The position numbers and the translations under genes were made by a program. The notes under the pieces were generated by a model that had not been told where the DNA came from, did not search any database, and was given only the letters and a program-made list of their open reading frames with translations. A DNA stretch of 64,000 nucleotides from Streptomyces triticisoli (GTDB lineage: Bacteria; Actinomycetota; Actinomycetes; Streptomycetales; Streptomycetaceae): NCBI RefSeq assembly GCF_003270085.1, contig NZ_QFDQ01000028.1:49444-113443 (forward strand), written 5' to 3'. The number at the start of each line of letters is the position of its first letter. The first letter of the stretch is position 1. This document shows positions 60,854 to 64,000 of the stretch, one piece after another.

Positions 60854-61111
60854 TCAGTGGCGTTTCTTGCCGTCCAGCTCGTCCCACCACTCGTCGGACT
60901 GCTTGTCGCCGGACGGGTCGTCCCACCAGCGGTCCTCGGGCCCGCGCCGGTTGGCGACCATCGCGGCGACCGGCGGGATCACCATGGCGAACAGGCACAT
61001 GCCCACCGCCGCCGGAACCGACCAGATCCGCACGACACCCCAGGCCAGGACGAACAGTCCGATACAGGTGCCCATCATGGCGAAGTACACGTGACGCCGC
61101 CGTGCGTACAT
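60854..61111 (-). CDS. DUF3099 small membrane protein
   Basis: An 85-residue protein with two transmembrane helices (about residues 10-30 and 36-54; FVLAWGVVRIWSVPAAVGMCLFAMVIPPVAAMV) and an acidic/aromatic cytoplasmic tail (DEWWDELDG). The family is conserved in actinobacteria with unknown function. The ATG at 61111 lies six bases after TACCCT, a leaderless start. It converges with the DsrE gene. Confidence 0.85.
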   Translation of the reverse strand: MYARRRHVYFAMMGTCIGLFVLAWGVVRIWSVPAAVGMCLFAMVIPPVAAMVANRRGPEDRWWDDPSGDKQSDEWWDELDGKKRH

Positions 61112-61151
61112 ACTTCCAGGGTAGATCCGCACCACCGTCCCGTGGCATGCC

Positions 61152-61196
61152 GAAGGGCCGCGTCCCAGGTGTCCAACCCGGGGGACGCGGCCCTTC
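61152..61196 (-). terminator. Terminator downstream of DUF1416
   Basis: A 15-bp perfect stem (GAAGGGCCGCGTCCC / GGGACGCGGCCCTTC) with a 15-base loop lies 16 bp past the DUF1416 stop. Confidence 0.85.
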
Positions 61197-61211
61197 TGGC
61201 ATGCGGCGTGG

Positions 61212-61499
61212 TCAGACCGCGATCGCCACCTCCGCGAGGCCGCCCTGCTGGGCGACGACCGTGCGGTCGGCGGTGGTGCCGGGGACGAGGGCGCGGACGG
61301 TCCAGGTGCCCTCGGCCGCGTAGAAACGGAACTGGCCCGTGGCGGAGGTGGGGACCTCCGCGGTGAACTCGCCGGTCGCGTCCAGCAGGCGGACGTAGCC
61401 CGTCACCGGCTCGCCGTCGCGGGTCACCTGACCCTGGATCGTCGTCTCACCCGGCCTGATCGTCGAGGCGTCCGGGCCGCCGGCCTTCGCTCCACACAT
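61212..61499 (-). CDS. DUF1416 protein
   Basis: A 95-residue protein beginning MCGAKAGG, with a beta-sandwich-like domain (TIQGQVTRDGEPVTGYVRLLDATGEFTAEV). DUF1416 proteins are actinobacterial and encoded next to the CysA-type sulfurtransferase; function unknown. The conserved Cys2 at the N-terminus suggests a thiol role. It lies 49 bp downstream of the sulfurtransferase gene. Confidence 0.9.
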   Translation of the reverse strand: MCGAKAGGPDASTIRPGETTIQGQVTRDGEPVTGYVRLLDATGEFTAEVPTSATGQFRFYAAEGTWTVRALVPGTTADRTVVAQQGGLAEVAIAV

Positions 61500-61548
61500 G
61501 TGCTACTCCAGAGGTTCGATGAGGTCGAAACGGTCTGAACCGTCTTGC

Positions 61549-62394
61549 TTACTTGCCGGGACCCAGCTCGATCGGCACGCCCACCAGGGAGCCGTACTCG
61601 GTCCAGGAGCCGTCGTAGTTCTTGACGTTCGGGACCCCGAGCAGCTCGTGCAGGACGAACCAGCTCAGCGCCGAGCGCTCACCGATGCGGCACAGGGCGA
61701 TGGTGTCCTTCGACAGGTCGATCTCCTCCGCCTCGTAGAGGGCCTTGAGCTCCTCGTCCGACTTGAAGGTGCCGTCGTCCTTGGCGTTCTTGGACCACGG
61801 GATGTTCCGGGAGGTCGGCACGTGGCCGGGGCGCTGCGACTGCTCCTGCGGCAGGTGGGCCGGGGCGAGCAGCTTGCCGGAGAACTCGTCGGGCGAGCGG
61901 ACGTCGACGATGTTCAGCTTGCCGATCGCCTCCACGACCTCGTCGCGGAAGGCGCGGATGGAGGTGTCCTGCGGCTTGGCCTTGTACTCGGTCTTCGCAC
62001 GCTCCGGCACGTCCGTGCCGTCGACCAGTTCGCGGGCGTCCAGTTCCCACTTCTTGCGGCCACCGTCGAGGAGCTTGACGTTCTCGTGGCCGTACAGCTT
62101 GAAGTACCAGTACGCGTACGCGGCGAACCAGTTGTTGTTGCCGCCGTAGAGGATCACCGTGTGGTCGTTGGAGATGCCCTTCTCCGACAGGAGCTTCTCG
62201 AAGCCCTCCTGGTCGACGAAGTCACGGCGGACCGGGTCCTGGAGGTCCTTCGTCCAGTCGATCCGGATGGCGTTCTTGATGTGGTTCTTGTCGTACGCGG
62301 ACGTGTCCTCGTCGACCTCGACGATGGCGATGCTCGGGTCGTCCAGGTGCTCCTGAAGCCAGTCGGCGTCGACCAGTACGTCGCTGCGGCTCAT
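61549..62394 (-). CDS. sseA: Thiosulfate sulfurtransferase (rhodanese, CysA/SseA type)
   Basis: A 281-residue double-rhodanese enzyme that transfers sulfane sulfur from thiosulfate to thiol or cyanide acceptors. The active loop CRIGERS near residue 236 holds the catalytic Cys; the N-terminal inactive rhodanese domain has DVRSPDEFSG-like and VDVDW-type structure. GGAGGAG precedes the ATG at 62394. A leaderless 26-residue leader peptide gene lies upstream (62536-62616), which points to attenuation. The enzyme is co-transcribed with DUF1416. Confidence 0.92.
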   Translation of the reverse strand: MSRSDVLVDADWLQEHLDDPSIAIVEVDEDTSAYDKNHIKNAIRIDWTKDLQDPVRRDFVDQEGFEKLLSEKGISNDHTVILYGGNNNWFAAYAYWYFKLYGHENVKLLDGGRKKWELDARELVDGTDVPERAKTEYKAKPQDTSIRAFRDEVVEAIGKLNIVDVRSPDEFSGKLLAPAHLPQEQSQRPGHVPTSRNIPWSKNAKDDGTFKSDEELKALYEAEEIDLSKDTIALCRIGERSALSWFVLHELLGVPNVKNYDGSWTEYGSLVGVPIELGPGK

Positions 62395-62535
62395 GCTCAA
62401 TCTCCTCCGGGGCAGGTGCGGCGGGGCGTGCGAAGTGCGGGGGCGCGCCGATACGCGGTGCGGTGCCGGTGTACACGGCGCACGGATGGCCCCGGGTCAC
62501 GTACGGGGCCGGCGAGTACGGGAGAAAGCTCCCGC

Positions 62536-62616
62536 TCAGGAAGTGCGACAGAGCATGGCGGCCACGCGGCACAGGTCCACTGCCCGCCGCTTCGTGAGAT
62601 CCGCCTGTCGCTGCAT
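62536..62616 (-). CDS. Leaderless cysteine-containing leader peptide
   Basis: A 26-residue reading frame begins at the ATG 62616, seven bases after the -10 box TACGAT, so the transcript probably starts at the ATG. The peptide is basic and carries Cys16 and Cys23 near its end. Cys codons in leaderless uORFs upstream of sulfur genes are known in mycobacteria as sensors of Cys-tRNA. It ends about 140 bp before the sulfurtransferase start. This is inference from position and composition. Confidence 0.7.
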   Translation of the reverse strand: MQRQADLTKRRAVDLCRVAAMLCRTS

Positions 62617-62623
62617 GGGATCG

Positions 62624-62653
62624 ATCGTAGGGAGGGATGGGCGGTTGTGTCAC
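62624..62653 (-). promoter_or_regulatory. HrdB-type promoter of the leader peptide and sulfurtransferase
   Basis: -35 GTGACA (plus strand 62648-62653) and -10 TACGAT (62624-62629) are separated by 18 bp, a good vegetative promoter; the start point would coincide with the leader-peptide ATG. Confidence 0.75.
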
Positions 62654-62823
62654 CGGCGTGTCGAGTATTGAGACAATATCGTCCGTAATGCGGGACAGGA
62701 GGATGATCGAGTCGCCTTCGTACGGCTTCCGCGCACCCGCGTCCGCCCTCGCTCCGCAGCACATCTGCGGGGCGGACTACGGCGTCTCGCCAGTCGGACA
62801 CCCTTTCGTCCGCCGGCTGTCGT

Positions 62824-62850
62824 CCTACCCGGCCTACCCGGCCTACCCGG
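62824..62850. repeat. Three tandem CCTACCCGG units across a stop codon
   Basis: CCTACCCGG occurs three times in a row (62824-62832, 62833-62841, 62842-62850). The stop codon of the DUF2993 gene (62843-62845) lies in the third unit. Confidence 0.9.
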
Positions 62851-63577
62851 CGAGCCTGACGTTCGAACCCTTCATCGTGATCTCGACGCCGTCCTTCGCC
62901 GCCCGCACCGAGTCCAGCCGGACCTCGCCGGGCAGCCGGTCGATCGCCTGCTGGAGGTCGGTGACCGGCCGGATCCGGTTCTCGACGAGCCGCACGCCGC
63001 CGAACCTGGGCAGCGTGTCGGCCTCCAACCGGACCTTGTTGTCCTTCACCATGACCGAGCTGAGCACCGAGATCCTGGGCAGCTTCACACCGAGCAGGGT
63101 CGCCGCGACGTCGACCTTGATCTTGCCGTTGCCGCCGTCGGACAGGCCGACCACCTGGGCGGTCACGCCGAAGCCGACCGGCGTGGGCTCGGGCTTGGCG
63201 GCCTTCAGCAGCTCGTCGTAGGCGATGGTCGCGGTGCCGGTGGCGGCGGAGGCGGTGGCCGAGCGGTGGTCGCCGGAGATCCGTACGCCCTTCATGTCCA
63301 CCTTGATGTCGTCGATGCGGATCTTCTGGGCGCCGTTGCCGGTGGCCGCCTCGTAGTTCTTGATGCCGACCTCGACGCCGTCGAGCTCACCGCTCGCCAG
63401 CTGGGTCAGGAAGGGGAAGCCCTTGACGGACACGTCGGGGGCGCTCGCCAGGTTCTCGGTCGTCCTGAGCCTGTCGGCCGCCTGCTCCTCCGCGAAGTGC
63501 ACCGCGACCCGGTCGACCACCACGAACAGCACGCCCAGGATCACGACGGCGATCAGAAGTATGCGCAGCGCGCGCAT
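62843..63577 (-). CDS. DUF2993 (LmeA-like) lipid-transfer-type membrane protein
   Basis: A 244-residue protein with one N-terminal transmembrane helix (about residues 3-25, ALRILLIAVVILGVLFVVVD) and a DUF2993 domain (about 40-244; VSVKGFPFLTQLASGELDGVEV). The mycobacterial member LmeA binds phosphoinositides and matures cell-envelope mannans. GGGGGAG precedes the ATG at 63577. An 11-bp tandem repeat lies about 90 bp upstream. Confidence 0.87.
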   Translation of the reverse strand: MRALRILLIAVVILGVLFVVVDRVAVHFAEEQAADRLRTTENLASAPDVSVKGFPFLTQLASGELDGVEVGIKNYEAATGNGAQKIRIDDIKVDMKGVRISGDHRSATASAATGTATIAYDELLKAAKPEPTPVGFGVTAQVVGLSDGGNGKIKVDVAATLLGVKLPRISVLSSVMVKDNKVRLEADTLPRFGGVRLVENRIRPVTDLQQAIDRLPGEVRLDSVRAAKDGVEITMKGSNVRLAG

Positions 63578-63666
63578 GCGATGCTCCCCCCAGCTCGGCG
63601 TGTACCGACGACCGGGCGGCCGTCTGCGGGAGCCTAACGCCCCGGAACGGCCCGCCCGGGATCCTG

Positions 63667-63699
63667 TCGAGCACCTGTTGATCACCTATTGATCACCTG
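63667..63699. promoter_or_regulatory. Three 11-bp direct repeats upstream of the DUF2993 gene
   Basis: TCGAGCACCTG, TTGATCACCTA and TTGATCACCTG follow each other with an 11-bp period. The period and the TCACC core recall PhoP boxes, although the second base differs. It lies between the DUF2993 gene and the partial gene at the right edge. Confidence 0.6.
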
Positions 63700-63717
63700 T
63701 GACGACAGGAGGTACGG

Positions 63718-63996
63718 CTACCCCAGCCCCCGCCCCAGTACCCACACCGCCGGTGCCGCCGCCGCGAGCGGCAGGGCGACGCCGGCCGTGAAGTGCACGA
63801 AGCGCGACGGGTAGTCGTAGCCGGCCACCCGGTGGCCGATCAGCGCGCACACCGCCGCGCCCGCGCCGAGCAGCGCGCCCTTCGCGCCCAGGCCCGTCAT
63901 GCCGCCGACCGCGATGCCCGCGCCCGCCGCGGCGAGCAGCGAGACGACGACGGAGGCCGCGGCGGGCAGCGGCAGCGCACGCGCCGGGACGGCCAC
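63718..63996 (-). CDS. Small membrane protein, possibly truncated by the window edge
   Basis: A frame of 92 residues with three hydrophobic segments (AAASVVVSLLAAAGAGIAVGG; GALLGAGAAVCALIGHRV; FTAGVALPLAAAAPAVWVLG). The GTG at 63996 is the only start inside the window, but the frame remains open to the edge, so the protein may be longer. No family is recognised. Confidence 0.65.
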   Translation of the reverse strand: MAVPARALPLPAAASVVVSLLAAAGAGIAVGGMTGLGAKGALLGAGAAVCALIGHRVAGYDYPSRFVHFTAGVALPLAAAAPAVWVLGRGLG

Positions 63997-64000
63997 CGCG

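Overview
The window is high-GC actinobacterial chromosome and almost certainly Streptomyces. It carries a whiE-type spore-pigment polyketide cluster, a SpoIIE-type phosphatase, MsiK, the mycothiol enzyme MshA, the nickel regulator Nur, an anti-sigma factor with both RsiG c-di-GMP motifs, XRE/DUF397 pairs, and many genes with no leader between the -10 box and the start codon. From msiK to the right edge the gene order resembles the S. coelicolor core from about SCO4240 down to SCO4163. That comparison is from memory and was not computed.

Layout. (1) 1-7.3 kb: a whiE-like cluster. Seven tightly coupled minus-strand genes (SchA/CurD-type protein, cupin, KS-alpha, KS-beta, ACP, aromatase/cyclase and a TcmI-type cyclase cut by the window edge) diverge from an FAD hydroxylase gene. 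(2) 7.3-10.7 kb: a GAF-GAF-PP2C-HATPase regulator, then about 1 kb of decayed sequence, then tRNA-Thr(UGU) with a strong terminator. (3) 11-25.2 kb: housekeeping genes: msiK, a sugar nucleotidyltransferase, a DoxX membrane protein, rlmB, cysS, ispF/ispD, carD, a lipoprotein, phoP-phoR and phoU with a PHO box between the last two. (4) 25.3-34.4 kb: a Cys-rich mini-protein, a lamin-tail secreted protein, then a compact locus that looks nitric-oxide or nitrite related: a membrane-cupredoxin-NirK fusion, an NnrS-like membrane protein and a Cys-containing winged-helix regulator in one translationally coupled operon, facing a hemerythrin-DUF2249 gene across a shared operator. A sodium:solute symporter with a 43-residue partner follows.

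(5) 34.4-37.7 kb: a small accessory island with a SUKH protein, a methyltransferase pseudogene carrying a nonsense codon, and a tyrosine-recombinase fragment. (6) 37.8-49 kb: gpmA, an MFS transporter, a YbjN protein, mshA, a methyltransferase-like protein, an NlpC/P60 endopeptidase, a response regulator/PP2C phosphatase, DUF2516, an HBHA-like protein, an XRE regulator with a perfect 19-bp palindrome, a shortened VOC protein and a nucleotidyltransferase. (7) 49.3-51.9 kb: two paralogous GntR regulators that share 140 identical bases and similar operators, flanking a small membrane-protein gene, followed by an iteron-like repeat field. (8) 52-64 kb: an Eis-like acetyltransferase, asparaginase, rsiG, dtd, a YgfZ-like protein, nur, a nitrobindin-like protein, an XRE-DUF397 module, a DsrE protein, DUF3099, DUF1416, a thiosulfate sulfurtransferase preceded by a leaderless cysteine-containing leader peptide, a DUF2993 protein, and a membrane protein at the edge.

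Functionally, the window combines sporulation genes (whiE, rsiG, XRE/DUF397), phosphate control (phoRP/phoU), sulfur and thiol metabolism (mshA, cysS, sulfurtransferase, DsrE) and a probable NO/nitrite-handling module. The clearest unusual items are the NO-type locus with its altered NirK active site, the GntR paralog pair with a gene-conversion tract, and several well-formed repeat or operator structures.
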